This document shows positions 8,576-17,303 of a DNA stretch of 27,923 nucleotides, piece by piece. The stretch comes from Longimicrobiales bacterium (lineage in GTDB: Bacteria > Gemmatimonadota > Gemmatimonadetes > Longimicrobiales > Gaopeijiaceae). The stretch covers positions 1-27,923 of the forward strand of contig JAKMDG010000280.1 of assembly GCA_022428035.1 (NCBI GenBank). The letters run 5' to 3'. The stretch's first letter is position 1, and the number at the start of each line of letters is the position of its first letter. Below the pieces are notes generated by a model. That model saw nothing but the letters and a program-made list of their open reading frames with translations, did not search any database and was not told where the DNA came from. A program made the position numbers and the translations under genes.

Positions 8576-9691
8576 ATGGGCCTGTTCGACAAGATCAAGG
8601 GCGAGTTCATCGATGTCATCGAATGGACTGACAGCAGCCCGAACACCCTCGTCTACCGCTTTCCCCGACACAACAACGAGATCAAGAACGGTGCGGAGCT
8701 GACGGTCCGTGAGGGACAGACCGCCGTCTTAATCGACGAAGGCCAGCTGGCCGACGTGTTCGGGCCCGGGATGTACACGCTCGAGACCGCAAACCTGCCG
8801 ATCCTCTCAACCCTCAAGGGATGGAAGCACGGATTCGAGAGCCCGTTCAAGGCCGAGGTCTACTTCGTGAACATGCGTCAGTTAACGGATCAGAAGTGGG
8901 GCACGAAGAACCCGGTCACGATGCGCGATCCCGAGTTCGGTCCCGTTCGTGTGCGCGCCTTCGGGACCTATGCAATTCGCATATCGGACCCTGGAAAGTT
9001 CCTCACGGAGATCGTCGGAACGGACGGCCACTTCACTACCGAGGAGGTAACCGACCAGGTCCGTAACGTACTCGTCGCGCGCTTCTCCGATGCGATGGCG
9101 TCTTCCGGTATCCCGGTTCTGGACATGGCGGCCAACTACGACGAACTCGCCACCAAGCTCGCCGAGCGAGTGAGCACCGACATGGACGGCTACGGCATCG
9201 AACTCCGTACCCTCCTGGTCGAGAACATCTCGCTACCGCCCGCTGTTGAAGAAACGCTCGACAAGCGCACCAGCATGGGGGTCATCGGCGACCTGGATAA
9301 GTACACCCGGTTCCAGACCGCCGAAGCGATCGGCGATATGGCGAACAATCCAGGGGGTGGTGGCGCTGCCGGTGCCGGCATGGGTGCCGGTATGGGCTTC
9401 GCCATGGGTAACCAGATGGCACAATCCATGACCCCGAGTGCTCCGGCACCTCAGAGTGGAGGCGCAGCACCGCCACCGATCCCGCAGGGTCCAAAGTACT
9501 TCGCGGCAATCGACGGGCAGCAGGCAGGGCCCTTCGACGCCGCCGCGATCAAAGCCCATATCGAGGGCGGGTCCGTGACCAGGGAGACACTCGTCTGGTC
9601 AGAAGGCATGGCTGAATGGACCGCAGCCGGAGCTGTGGATGCGGTCGCGAAGCTCTTTCCTGCAACTCCGCCGCCCCTGCCCGGCCAGTGA
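8576..9691 (+). CDS. SPFH/Band 7 protein (YdjI-like) with C-terminal GYF_2 domain
   Basis: Product of 371 residues. The start MGLFDKIKGEFIDVIEW is typical of bacterial YdjI-type SPFH proteins and is preceded by GGAGG at 8563-8567 with an 8-nt spacer; an upstream in-frame start at 8516 is rejected. The SPFH region spans about residues 25-255 (AVLIDEGQLADVFGPGMYTL, then VRVRAFGTYAIRI). A Gly/Ala/Met-rich linker with repeated GAGMG units follows. Near 305-360 a GYF_2-type domain is recognisable from YFAAIDGQQAGPFD and the WSEGMAEW motif. No membrane helix is seen. The next gene, 15 nt downstream, encodes a zinc-ribbon membrane protein that may recruit it to the membrane, as YdjG/YdjH do for Bacillus YdjI. 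A membrane-stress scaffold role is inferred. Confidence 0.85.
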   Translation: MGLFDKIKGEFIDVIEWTDSSPNTLVYRFPRHNNEIKNGAELTVREGQTAVLIDEGQLADVFGPGMYTLETANLPILSTLKGWKHGFESPFKAEVYFVNMRQLTDQKWGTKNPVTMRDPEFGPVRVRAFGTYAIRISDPGKFLTEIVGTDGHFTTEEVTDQVRNVLVARFSDAMASSGIPVLDMAANYDELATKLAERVSTDMDGYGIELRTLLVENISLPPAVEETLDKRTSMGVIGDLDKYTRFQTAEAIGDMANNPGGGGAAGAGMGAGMGFAMGNQMAQSMTPSAPAPQSGGAAPPPIPQGPKYFAAIDGQQAGPFDAAAIKAHIEGGSVTRETLVWSEGMAEWTAAGAVDAVAKLFPATPPPLPGQ

Positions 9692-9706
9692 TCGCAGGCG
9701 TACGAT

Positions 9707-10798
9707 ATGAGTGATGGCGCCCGCCAGTTCCCTTGTGAACAGTGCGGGGCCAAAGTCGAGTTCGCAGCGGGTACTGATGTACTCGAATGCCCGTACTGCG
9801 GGAACCAGACCCGCATTCCGTCATCGAACGAGGGTATCGAGGAACTCGACTTCCTCGATGCCCTCGCGGACCATCTGGGTGAAGACGCTGAAACCGAAGA
9901 GGTCTCCTCGGTCCAGTGCGGGTCGTGCGCAGCGTTGGTCGAGCCCTCTCCTTCACACGAGGCATTCCCCTGCCCGTATTGCGGCACGAGCATCGTGGCC
10001 CGTGAGAAGTCACAGCGCCTCCTCAAGCCGTCGGCGCTGCTCCCCTTCAAGATCGATCGCGACCGGGCGACCAACCTTTTCCGCGGCTGGATTCACAAGC
10101 TCTGGTTTGCCCCCAATGCGCTGAAGAAGCTGGCCCAGCTCGACGGGCGACTTCAGGGCCTCTACGCCCCGTACTGGACATACGACGCGGATACCGTGAG
10201 CACGTACACCGGCCAGCGCGGTGACAACTACACGGTCACGAAGACGCGTACCGTGACGCGGGACGGCAAAACCGTCCGGGAGACCTACCAGGACACCGAG
10301 ATCCGCTGGCGGTCCGCCGCAGGACGGGTTTCGCGGGACTTCGACGACATGCTCGTGGTTGGGTCCAACTCTCTCCCTCGAGACCTGGCCGAAGAGCTCG
10401 AACCGTGGGACCTGCAGAACCTGACCTCGTACGCCGACGAGTTTCTTTCGGGTTTCACGGCTGAGCGCTACCAGATCGACGTCAAATCCGGCTGGAGACG
10501 AGCCGTCGAGCGGATGGAGGATGTCATCCGCGGTGATGTCCGCCGAGACATCGGAGGTGACCACCAGCGCATCGCGACGCTGACCACGAAGCACAGCGAC
10601 ATCACATTCAAACACGTACTGCTGCCGATGTGGATCTGCTCCTACAAATACAAGGATAAGATCTACCGCTTTCTGGTGAACGCTCGAACCGGCGAAGTCC
10701 AGGGCCAGCGGCCGTGGAGCTGGGTGAAGATCACCCTTGCCCTCTTTGGAGCGGCCGCGATCGCCTACATGCTCTACAGGATCTTCGAGCGACTGTAG
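9707..10798 (+). CDS. Double zinc-ribbon, C-terminally membrane-anchored protein (YdjG-like)
   Basis: Product of 363 residues. Two CxxC-x14-CxxC zinc ribbons are visible: Cys10/13/28/31 (CEQCG ... CPYCG) and Cys71/74/89/92 (CGSCA ... CPYCG). A soluble central region (about 100-330) contains YAPYWTYDADT and a late segment MWICSYKYKDK. One transmembrane helix lies at about 337-358 (WVKITLALFGAAAIAYML), ending in a short basic tail. Similar proteins are sometimes mislabelled as helicase or PriA because of the zinc ribbons, but no helicase motif is present. It is co-transcribed with the SPFH gene, and the pairing resembles Bacillus YdjG-YdjI. A role as membrane partner of the SPFH protein is inferred from that analogy. 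Confidence 0.8.
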   Translation: MSDGARQFPCEQCGAKVEFAAGTDVLECPYCGNQTRIPSSNEGIEELDFLDALADHLGEDAETEEVSSVQCGSCAALVEPSPSHEAFPCPYCGTSIVAREKSQRLLKPSALLPFKIDRDRATNLFRGWIHKLWFAPNALKKLAQLDGRLQGLYAPYWTYDADTVSTYTGQRGDNYTVTKTRTVTRDGKTVRETYQDTEIRWRSAAGRVSRDFDDMLVVGSNSLPRDLAEELEPWDLQNLTSYADEFLSGFTAERYQIDVKSGWRRAVERMEDVIRGDVRRDIGGDHQRIATLTTKHSDITFKHVLLPMWICSYKYKDKIYRFLVNARTGEVQGQRPWSWVKITLALFGAAAIAYMLYRIFERL

Positions 10799-10878
10799 TC
10801 ACAGCGCGAACCTCGGGAACCGCGAAACAGTCCAGCGCCTCTCCTGTATCACGGAATTCAAGATTCTGGACGACTTGT

Positions 10879-10897
10879 CCCGACCCTTCGAGTCGGG
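10879..10897 (+). other. GC-rich stem-loop after the SPFH/zinc-ribbon operon
   Basis: CCCGAC at 10879-10884 and GTCGGG at 10892-10897 form a perfect 6-bp stem with a 7-nt loop in the 181-base gap before the next operon. No T-run follows, so it is not a classical intrinsic terminator. It may slow or stop transcription, or may simply be a feature of GC-rich DNA. The rest of 10799-10979 shows no gene and no clear promoter. Confidence 0.3.
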
Positions 10898-10979
10898 CAT
10901 GCTTCCAGACTGGATCAACCCTGTTCTCCACGGACACCGGCCCCGTTGTCGACGTCCGTTCCTGTAACGCGAGGCTGGT

Positions 10980-13349
10980 ATGAAGCGGATCTGTTTGACA
11001 CTCACGGCTGCCGCGGTGGCAGCTGGGTGGGCAAGCCCCTCGAGCGCGCAGTCGTTCGGAAACGCGGTGGCGGTCAGCGGCGAGCAAATTCTCGTCGGTG
11101 AACCCGTGTACGAAATGCGCTCTGGCGTGGTCTACGTCTTCGACCGTGACGCGAGTGGGGATTGGGTACAGAGCCAGATGCTCGAGCCCGCGGATGCTTC
11201 GGCAGCCAACCGCTTCGGGATCAACCTTGTCGCGCAGGATGACCTGCTCCTCGTGTCCGCGACGCGTGACGACGACGGCACGGGCGCGGTCTACACCTAC
11301 CGTAACAACGGCGGCACGTGGAACGAGACCGGCCGTCTGATCACCGACGACCGATCCCCAGCGGATAGTCTCGGTAGCGGACTCGACATCGATGGCGACT
11401 GGATCGCGGTCGGTACCATCGCGCAAAACAGTGCGCGCGGTGCCGTCTACACCTTCCGCCGTGACGGCGACAACTGGGTGCAGCACTCCAAGCTGGCCCC
11501 GACTGAGCTCATGCCTGAGTCCCGCTTCGGCGCGGAGCTCGCGCTCTCCGGCGAGCACCTCATGGTTTCCGCTCCATCCGCGGACGACGGGCAGGGCGCC
11601 GTCTATTCGTTCCGTTACGATGCGGACACCGACTCCTGGATCGAAGGTGGCGCACTTCAGGCCCCCCTTGTGAACGCTCAGGCGGCGTTCGGCTCCGACA
11701 TCGCCATCGCCGGCGATGTCGCGCTGGTCGGGTCACCAGGCAACATCGTCGGCATCGGTTCCGTCGTGGCCTACACGTTCGAGGAAGGTGCCTGGGAGCT
11801 CGGCACCATGCTGATCCCTTTCGAAGCCGCTGCGCAGACGGGCTTCGGCGGAAGCATCAACTTCGACGGCGAGACCGCGCTCATCGGAGCCGCCACCGCA
11901 GGCTTCGGCCAGGGTCGCGTCTTCACGTACACATACGACACGGACTCGGGTGCGTGGACGAGCGTGACGCAGAGTGGAAACGGCGTTGAGGCCGAGGAGC
12001 TTTTCGCGGCAGAGGTCGCGGTCGGAGCAGGCTTCGCAGTCGGTACCGCACCCCGTGCGGACAACGGGACGGGGGCGGCCTACGTACTGAACTGGAGCGC
12101 AGACGGGTGGATCCCCGCCGGACAGCTGAGTGGTGTCATGCTTGGTATCGACGCGATCACCGGTGACGAGATCCGGTGCTCCGAAGAGGGTGAAGCGGAT
12201 ATGTTCGACTGTGAATCGGTCGACCTTCTATCGTTCATTCCGCTTGGGGACATGGACGCCGAGCGCGGTATCAATGCGAACGACGTCTGGGGATGGACCG
12301 ACTCCGAAACCGGTCGGGAGATCGTTCTGGTCGGCATGACGAACCAGACGGCATTCGTCGACGTGACCAACCCTGGCAGCCCACTGTACCTCGGCCGTCT
12401 ACCGATGACCGAGGGGTCGAACACGACCGTGTGGCGCGACATGAAGGTCTACCAGGACCACATGTACGTCGTTGCGGACAACGCGGGTCAGCACGGGATG
12501 CAGGTCTTCGACCTGACGCACCTCCGTGACCTCGATGGGTCGGACCCGGTGACGTTCACTGAGGACGCGAATTACGACCGTATTCACAGCGCCCACAACA
12601 TCGTGATCAACGAGGAGACGGGCTTCGCCTACTCGGTGGGCAGCAGCGGTGGTGGTGAGACATGTGGTGGTGGACTCCACATGATCAACATCCAGGACCC
12701 GGTCAACCCGACGTTCGCAGGCTGCTTTCAGGACATGACCACGGGTCGTGACCGGACAGGCTACTCACACGATGCGCAGTGTGTTGTCTACCATGGCCCC
12801 GACGAGGACTACGCGGGTCGTGAGATCTGCCTCGGCGCGAACGAGACCGCACTCTCGATTGCTGACGTAACGGACAAGGATGCTCCGGTGGCTGTCGCCA
12901 TGGCGACGTACCCGAACGTCGCGTATTCCCACCAGGGCTGGCTCTCGTCTGATCACCGCTACTTCTACATGGGTGACGAGCTCGACGAGACCGGCGGTAA
13001 CGTCGCCAACACGCGGACGCTGATCTGGGATCTCGAGGACCTCGACGATCCGATCCTCGCCCGCGAGTTCATGGCCGAAACAGCGGCCACCGACCACAAC
13101 CTCTACATCGTGGGCAACACGATGTACCAGTCGAACTACAAGAGTGGCCTGCGGGTGCTCGACGTCTCGGATCCGGAAAACCCGGTGCCGGTCGGCTCGT
13201 TCGACACGATGCCCTACGGTGGCGACGATGCGCAGATGAGCGGTTCGTGGTCGAACTATCCCTACTTCCAGAGTGGCATCGTCGCGGTGACCAGCGGGGA
13301 TGAAGGTCTCTTCATCGTTCGCTACCGTCCGCGGACGATCTCTCAGTAA
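10980..13349 (+). CDS. Exported double beta-propeller: FG-GAP-like seven-blade domain plus choice-of-anchor B domain
   Basis: Product of 789 residues with a signal peptide (1-24, ending SSAQS) and GAGG 5 nt before the ATG. Seven repeats begin at residues 26, 79, 131, 183, 237, 289 and 342, each opening with FG or a variant, then a VSG/LVG strand and a GAVYTF-type strand. This makes one complete seven-bladed propeller. Residues ~400-789 match the 'choice-of-anchor B' family: repeated VDVTNPGSPLYLG, INIQDPVNPTFAG, VLDVSDPENPVPVG strands. Conserved histidines H536/H539, H597, H651 and H706 recur about every 55-61 residues, one set per blade, suggesting a central site. Function is unknown for this family. 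The stop overlaps the next ATG (TAATG), so it heads a three-gene operon of exported propellers. Confidence 0.85.
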   Translation: MKRICLTLTAAAVAAGWASPSSAQSFGNAVAVSGEQILVGEPVYEMRSGVVYVFDRDASGDWVQSQMLEPADASAANRFGINLVAQDDLLLVSATRDDDGTGAVYTYRNNGGTWNETGRLITDDRSPADSLGSGLDIDGDWIAVGTIAQNSARGAVYTFRRDGDNWVQHSKLAPTELMPESRFGAELALSGEHLMVSAPSADDGQGAVYSFRYDADTDSWIEGGALQAPLVNAQAAFGSDIAIAGDVALVGSPGNIVGIGSVVAYTFEEGAWELGTMLIPFEAAAQTGFGGSINFDGETALIGAATAGFGQGRVFTYTYDTDSGAWTSVTQSGNGVEAEELFAAEVAVGAGFAVGTAPRADNGTGAAYVLNWSADGWIPAGQLSGVMLGIDAITGDEIRCSEEGEADMFDCESVDLLSFIPLGDMDAERGINANDVWGWTDSETGREIVLVGMTNQTAFVDVTNPGSPLYLGRLPMTEGSNTTVWRDMKVYQDHMYVVADNAGQHGMQVFDLTHLRDLDGSDPVTFTEDANYDRIHSAHNIVINEETGFAYSVGSSGGGETCGGGLHMINIQDPVNPTFAGCFQDMTTGRDRTGYSHDAQCVVYHGPDEDYAGREICLGANETALSIADVTDKDAPVAVAMATYPNVAYSHQGWLSSDHRYFYMGDELDETGGNVANTRTLIWDLEDLDDPILAREFMAETAATDHNLYIVGNTMYQSNYKSGLRVLDVSDPENPVPVGSFDTMPYGGDDAQMSGSWSNYPYFQSGIVAVTSGDEGLFIVRYRPRTISQ

Positions 13350-14440
13350 TGGTGGACGCCATGTCGCGGCATGTCTGGCGGCTTGCGCCGCATCGACTGA
13401 CCACCCTGATCGTAGCGGTGGGGACACTGGTCCCTGCCGCTGCGGTCGAGGCTCAGAGCCTTCTGTATGTGGCCAGTCAGGAAGAGGTGACCGTCGCTGT
13501 CATCGACATGGGCACGAACGAGCTGGTGGAGACCGTCGACCTCAAGACGATGGGCTACTCCGAGACGGCAAAGGCACACCATACGGCCGTCGAGCCCGAT
13601 GGCTCCCACTGGTATGTCTCACTCATCGCAGCCGGCAAGGTTCTGAAGTTCGATCGGGACAACCGGCTCGTCGGCGACGTGGACTTCGAGACGCCAGGCA
13701 TGTTGAGTCTCGATCCGGAATCCGATCTGCTCTACGTCGGGCGATCGATGGCGGCCGTGAATCCTCCGCAGCGCATCGGTGTCGTGCATCGGTCGACGAT
13801 GGAGATCGAAGAAGTCGACGTCTTCTTCCCGCGCCCCCACGCTCTGATCGTCGACACCCACGGGGATCGCTTCTTCGCGGCGAGCCTGGGCCAGAACTCG
13901 ATCGCCTACGCACCGCTCGGCGACGAGAACGTCGACCTGCTCGGCCTTGATGGCATGAACCACATGCTGGTTCAGTTCGCCGTGTCTCCAGACGGCAACT
14001 GGATGGTCGGTGGCGGGCAGATGACTGGGGATCTTCTGATTTTCGATCTCACCAGTGACGAGCCGCGAGTAGTGAACTCCGTGGATGTTGGCGGTCAGCC
14101 ATGGCACCCGACATTCACGCCCGACGGCCGATATGTATGGATTCCGAATCAGACGGCCAATACGGTCACCGTGGTGGAGACAGAAAACTGGTCGGTGACG
14201 GACGTCGTCGAGCATCCCGCGCTGGTCGAGCCGCACGGCTCTGCGGTCTCGCCGGACGGATCCACGGTATACGTCTCAGGGCGAAATGTCGCAGGTACGT
14301 ATCACCCTGCGGACGGTAGCGAGGGGCGGCCGGGCACGGTCGTCGCCATCGACACCAGAACGCACGAGGTAGTCGCGGTGGTCGAAGTCGGCCGCTACGC
14401 AGCCGGGATGTCGGCGCCGTCCCGCAGCCCAGGAGACTGA
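13349..14440 (+). CDS. Exported YVTN/YncE-like beta-propeller protein
   Basis: Product of 363 residues. An N-terminal signal peptide spans about residues 1-32 (hydrophobic LTTLIVAVGTLVPAAAVEA, cleavage before QSLLYV). The rest is a single propeller of about seven repeats of the type LLYVASQEEVTVAVIDMGT, VWIPNQTANTVTVVET and AVSPDGSTVYVSGRNVAG. PHG-SAVSPDG motifs are typical of YncE/YVTN proteins, which are often binding scaffolds rather than enzymes. The start overlaps the previous stop by one base (TAATG); a second ATG at 13361, with GGTGGA upstream, is an alternative. It ends 5 nt before the lipoprotein gene, so all three propellers are likely made together. Confidence 0.85.
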   Translation: MVDAMSRHVWRLAPHRLTTLIVAVGTLVPAAAVEAQSLLYVASQEEVTVAVIDMGTNELVETVDLKTMGYSETAKAHHTAVEPDGSHWYVSLIAAGKVLKFDRDNRLVGDVDFETPGMLSLDPESDLLYVGRSMAAVNPPQRIGVVHRSTMEIEEVDVFFPRPHALIVDTHGDRFFAASLGQNSIAYAPLGDENVDLLGLDGMNHMLVQFAVSPDGNWMVGGGQMTGDLLIFDLTSDEPRVVNSVDVGGQPWHPTFTPDGRYVWIPNQTANTVTVVETENWSVTDVVEHPALVEPHGSAVSPDGSTVYVSGRNVAGTYHPADGSEGRPGTVVAIDTRTHEVVAVVEVGRYAAGMSAPSRSPGD

Positions 14441-14445
14441 GGCAC

Positions 14446-16314
14446 GTGAGTCGTCGACTCGGCGCGCTCCTCACGCCTGTGGTGCTGGCCGCATGCGCGT
14501 CGGGTATGAGTGGGCCTGCGGGCGTCTCAGAGGCGACTGGACCCGGCGAGGCAGCCGTCGATGTGTTCGGCTCTTCCCCGCAGGGAGAAGGCTATTATCG
14601 ACACATCACCGGTATCCCCGTAGTCGACGAGGCAGGCCAGCCGATCGGCCAACCGTTCCTCGGCGGCTTCAACATCCCTCGTCCGCAACTCATCGACATT
14701 GACGCGGACGGCGACGAAGACCTGTTCCTTCAGGAGTCGTCCGGGAGTGTGATGTTCTTCGAACACGTCCCGGGCGCGGACGTCCCGTTCCAGTGGCGCA
14801 CGGATCGGTATCAGGATCTGGAGGTGGGCGAGTGGTACCGGGTCGTCGACCTCGTTCGGGACGGTGATCACGACCTGCTGGCGGAGCGGCCATTCAGCTA
14901 CGTGCGCTACTACCGAAACGATGGCACCCGTGAAGTAGCGCGGTTCGTGGAGGCGGCCGACACCATTCGTGACACCGAGGACCGCGCGATCTTCTCCGAT
15001 CGGCAGAACATCCCCAACGCCACAGACATCGACGGCGACGGACGAATGGACCTGCTCATCGGCCGTCTCGAGGGCACGGTGACCCGGTACGAAGAGACCG
15101 GGACCGACGAGAACGGCGTACCGCTCTTCGAGTTGATCACCGATCGCTTCGAGGGCATCGAGATCGTCGCCCAGATCGGCAGCCTCCACGGCGCGAACAC
15201 GATGGCGCTCGGGGACGTCGATGATGATGGCGACGAAGACCTCTTCTGGGGCGACTACTTCGAGCCCGGCATCCTGTACCTGGAAAACACGGGCTCGCGC
15301 ACACGACCCAACCTCCGTGGTGAGCCCCTTCCCTTCCCGACGCAGGAGCCGGTACACACCAGCGGATACAACGCCCCAACCGTCGGAGACGTAGATGGTG
15401 ACGGGGACCAGGACCTTCTCATGGGCGTCCTGGGCGGAGCGTACAACCCCAACACAACGACCGCGGACAACTTCCACTACATCGAGCAATCGCGGCCGGA
15501 CTTCTTCGAACACCGCACGTCGCGCTTCCTCTCGACGATCGATTTCGGGGCGGAGACGATTCCGATTCCGGTCGACCTGGACAGTGACGGCGACATCGAC
15601 CTGCTGGTCGGCAACAAGATCGAGCAGGGTGACACCCAGAACGGCAAGCTCTACCGGCTCGTCAACGACGGTTCACCAAGTGCTCCCCTCTTCCGCTATG
15701 ACGGTGACATGGACGTGGGCGGTGGCTACCACCTGATCCCCGCCTTCGGGGATCTGGATGCCGACGGGGACCTCGATGCAATCGTCGGAACGTGGTCCGA
15801 TCAGCTGCGTCTCTTCCGAAACGACGCTACCGATGGATCCATCGCCCTGAGCTTCGTCGACTCGACATCAGTCGCCCTCACACGCGGCCGCAATGCGACA
15901 CCGACGCTAGGCGACATCGACGGCGATGGAGATCTCGATCTCTTCGTCGGCGAAAGCTCGGGGACGATCAACTTCTACGAGAACATCGGCACACCGCAGC
16001 GTGCGGAGTTCTCTTTGGTCAGCGACGAGTACGGCGACTTCGACGTCGGTCGGCGCAGCCTGCCCGTCCTCCGTGATGCGGACAGGGACGGAGACCTCGA
16101 CCTCTACGTCGGATCCGAGGGTGAAGGGGTGATCCTCTTCACCAACCAGGGTTCACCGAGCTCACCGTCGTTCGTGGAAACCGGTCGAGTCGACCTGGAC
16201 GACACATCGTTCGCAGCACCCGCCTTCGCCGACCTTGATGCCGACGGAGATGACGACATCGTGCTGGGGACCGGCGGCGGTGGCCTCTGGCTGTACGAGA
16301 ACCGCCGCCGCTAG
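14446..16314 (+). CDS. VCBS/FG-GAP repeat lipoprotein with about ten calcium-type loops
   Basis: Product of 622 residues that starts with GTG at 14446, preceded by AGGAG. The signal peptide ends in the lipobox LAAC with Cys17, so the protein is probably lipid-anchored. About ten acidic D-x-D-x-D-G-D-x-D loops are spread along it (for example DIDADGDEDLF, DVDDDGDEDLF, DVDGDGDQDLL, DLDSDGDIDLL, DIDGDGDLDLF, DADRDGDLDLY, DLDADGDDDIV). Each is followed by a LLVG/LFVG strand and an aromatic LYxN motif. These loops are known calcium sites in integrin-like FG-GAP propellers. It is the third gene of the propeller operon, 5 nt after the previous stop. A surface binding or adhesion role is inferred; no catalytic domain is visible. 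Confidence 0.88.
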   Translation: MSRRLGALLTPVVLAACASGMSGPAGVSEATGPGEAAVDVFGSSPQGEGYYRHITGIPVVDEAGQPIGQPFLGGFNIPRPQLIDIDADGDEDLFLQESSGSVMFFEHVPGADVPFQWRTDRYQDLEVGEWYRVVDLVRDGDHDLLAERPFSYVRYYRNDGTREVARFVEAADTIRDTEDRAIFSDRQNIPNATDIDGDGRMDLLIGRLEGTVTRYEETGTDENGVPLFELITDRFEGIEIVAQIGSLHGANTMALGDVDDDGDEDLFWGDYFEPGILYLENTGSRTRPNLRGEPLPFPTQEPVHTSGYNAPTVGDVDGDGDQDLLMGVLGGAYNPNTTTADNFHYIEQSRPDFFEHRTSRFLSTIDFGAETIPIPVDLDSDGDIDLLVGNKIEQGDTQNGKLYRLVNDGSPSAPLFRYDGDMDVGGGYHLIPAFGDLDADGDLDAIVGTWSDQLRLFRNDATDGSIALSFVDSTSVALTRGRNATPTLGDIDGDGDLDLFVGESSGTINFYENIGTPQRAEFSLVSDEYGDFDVGRRSLPVLRDADRDGDLDLYVGSEGEGVILFTNQGSPSSPSFVETGRVDLDDTSFAAPAFADLDADGDDDIVLGTGGGGLWLYENRRR

Positions 16315-16366
16315 ACCTGAGCTCAGCGGGCCACACGGTGCCGATGGTCGGGGCAGGATGGAACGC

Positions 16367-17131
16367 TCAGACCTGTCCCGTCGACACCCGTCGAAAGATC
16401 TCGACCGCCGTCTCCAGCCGCATCGGGGAGTCCTGAATCCACTCATCCCACACCTGATCAGGCCAGCGCCCCTCGGACGCGCCCTGAACCAGCACATCCA
16501 CCAGCCTCGAGAGCAACTCTCGCAGATCCGGCGCGGCAAGGTTCATGCGGGGCCACATGCCGGCGATGACCCGCATGGACTCCCGACCACGCCCGAGGAT
16601 CGACACCAGTTCCGCGTCTTCCAAGAAGGGTCCACGTGAGGCGGCGAGAAGAGTCCGTCCCAGAAGCTCCACCACATCATCATCGAGCTTTCTGAGCAGC
16701 ACCTTCTGCGACTGAAACTCGAGTACCCGTCCCAGGAAGGTCATCAGCGGATAGACGGACTCGCCCAGTCGATCGAGGACGATCGGAGGCGCATCTCGCG
16801 GATACAGATACAACCGATCGAAGTGATCCTCTTTCAACGCGACCTTCTCGGACATCTCGGGAGAAATCCAGTCGTATCCGACCAGCTCCGGAAATGCGAC
16901 GAGGTCATATGCGTCATCGCTGACCACGCGAGCTACCCGGCGTGGGGTCACGACGTATGCGCTTCCATCCCCCGCGTCGATCCGTACAGCGGTCCCCGCA
17001 CCGGCGAGGACGTCTGCCTCTCCGAAGGGGTCTCGCGCAATCAATTCCGCATTGAGACCCCGGCGCTTCGCGAGGGCCTCCTGGAAGATCTCAACGAGCT
17101 GCTCCGTGAGGAGCCAGTCGACCATGGTCAT
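16367..17131 (-). CDS. Hypothetical protein, about 254 residues, unknown function
   Basis: Not recognised. The chosen start (ATG at 17131, MTMVDWLLTEQLVEIFQEAL) begins a convincing helical, acidic N-terminus, whereas the upstream extension to 17305 is rich in Gly/Arg and overlaps the divergent promoter region. A GGGAGG site lies 13-14 nt upstream, a rather long spacer. There is no signal peptide or membrane segment, so the product is probably cytoplasmic. Residues ~45-150 (TAVRIDAGDGSAYVVTPRRV, then DLVAFPELVGYDW) look like a small beta domain, perhaps PH-like, which is a guess. The C-terminal ~120 residues are mostly helical. It lies convergent with the propeller operon (52-base gap) and divergent from the creatininase gene. 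Confidence 0.65.
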   Translation of the reverse strand: MTMVDWLLTEQLVEIFQEALAKRRGLNAELIARDPFGEADVLAGAGTAVRIDAGDGSAYVVTPRRVARVVSDDAYDLVAFPELVGYDWISPEMSEKVALKEDHFDRLYLYPRDAPPIVLDRLGESVYPLMTFLGRVLEFQSQKVLLRKLDDDVVELLGRTLLAASRGPFLEDAELVSILGRGRESMRVIAGMWPRMNLAAPDLRELLSRLVDVLVQGASEGRWPDQVWDEWIQDSPMRLETAVEIFRRVSTGQV

Positions 17132-17215
17132 AGGCTGCGGATCATCCTCCCTGAATCGTGTAGGACAGCTCCTCACAAGCGTCCTCGGTGCCGAGCTTCC
17201 GGAAGGTCGAAGGCC

Positions 17216-17245
17216 TTGCGAGTCTGGGACACCCCCGCCTAGTCT
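17216..17245 (+). promoter_or_regulatory. Weak candidate sigma70-type promoter for the creatininase-family gene
   Basis: TTGCGA at 17216-17221, 18 nt, TAGTCT at 17240-17245, about 58 nt before the ATG at 17304. The match to TTGACA/TATAAT is partial (4 of 6 and 3 of 6). It sits in the 172-base divergent gap, which shows nothing else clear. Confidence 0.25.
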
Positions 17246-17303
17246 GCCACCTGTCGTGCTCCGTACGCCTCTGGTCCACCCGCAATCCCCCCGGGACGTC
17301 CCC

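Noticed and set aside
9707..10798. Helicase or PriA-like identity for the zinc-ribbon protein
   Set aside because: Only the zinc ribbons are shared; there are no Walker or helicase motifs, and a C-terminal membrane helix is present.
16317..16326. Palindrome CTGAGCTCAG between the convergent genes as a bidirectional terminator
   Set aside because: It has no loop and no adjacent T-run on either strand.
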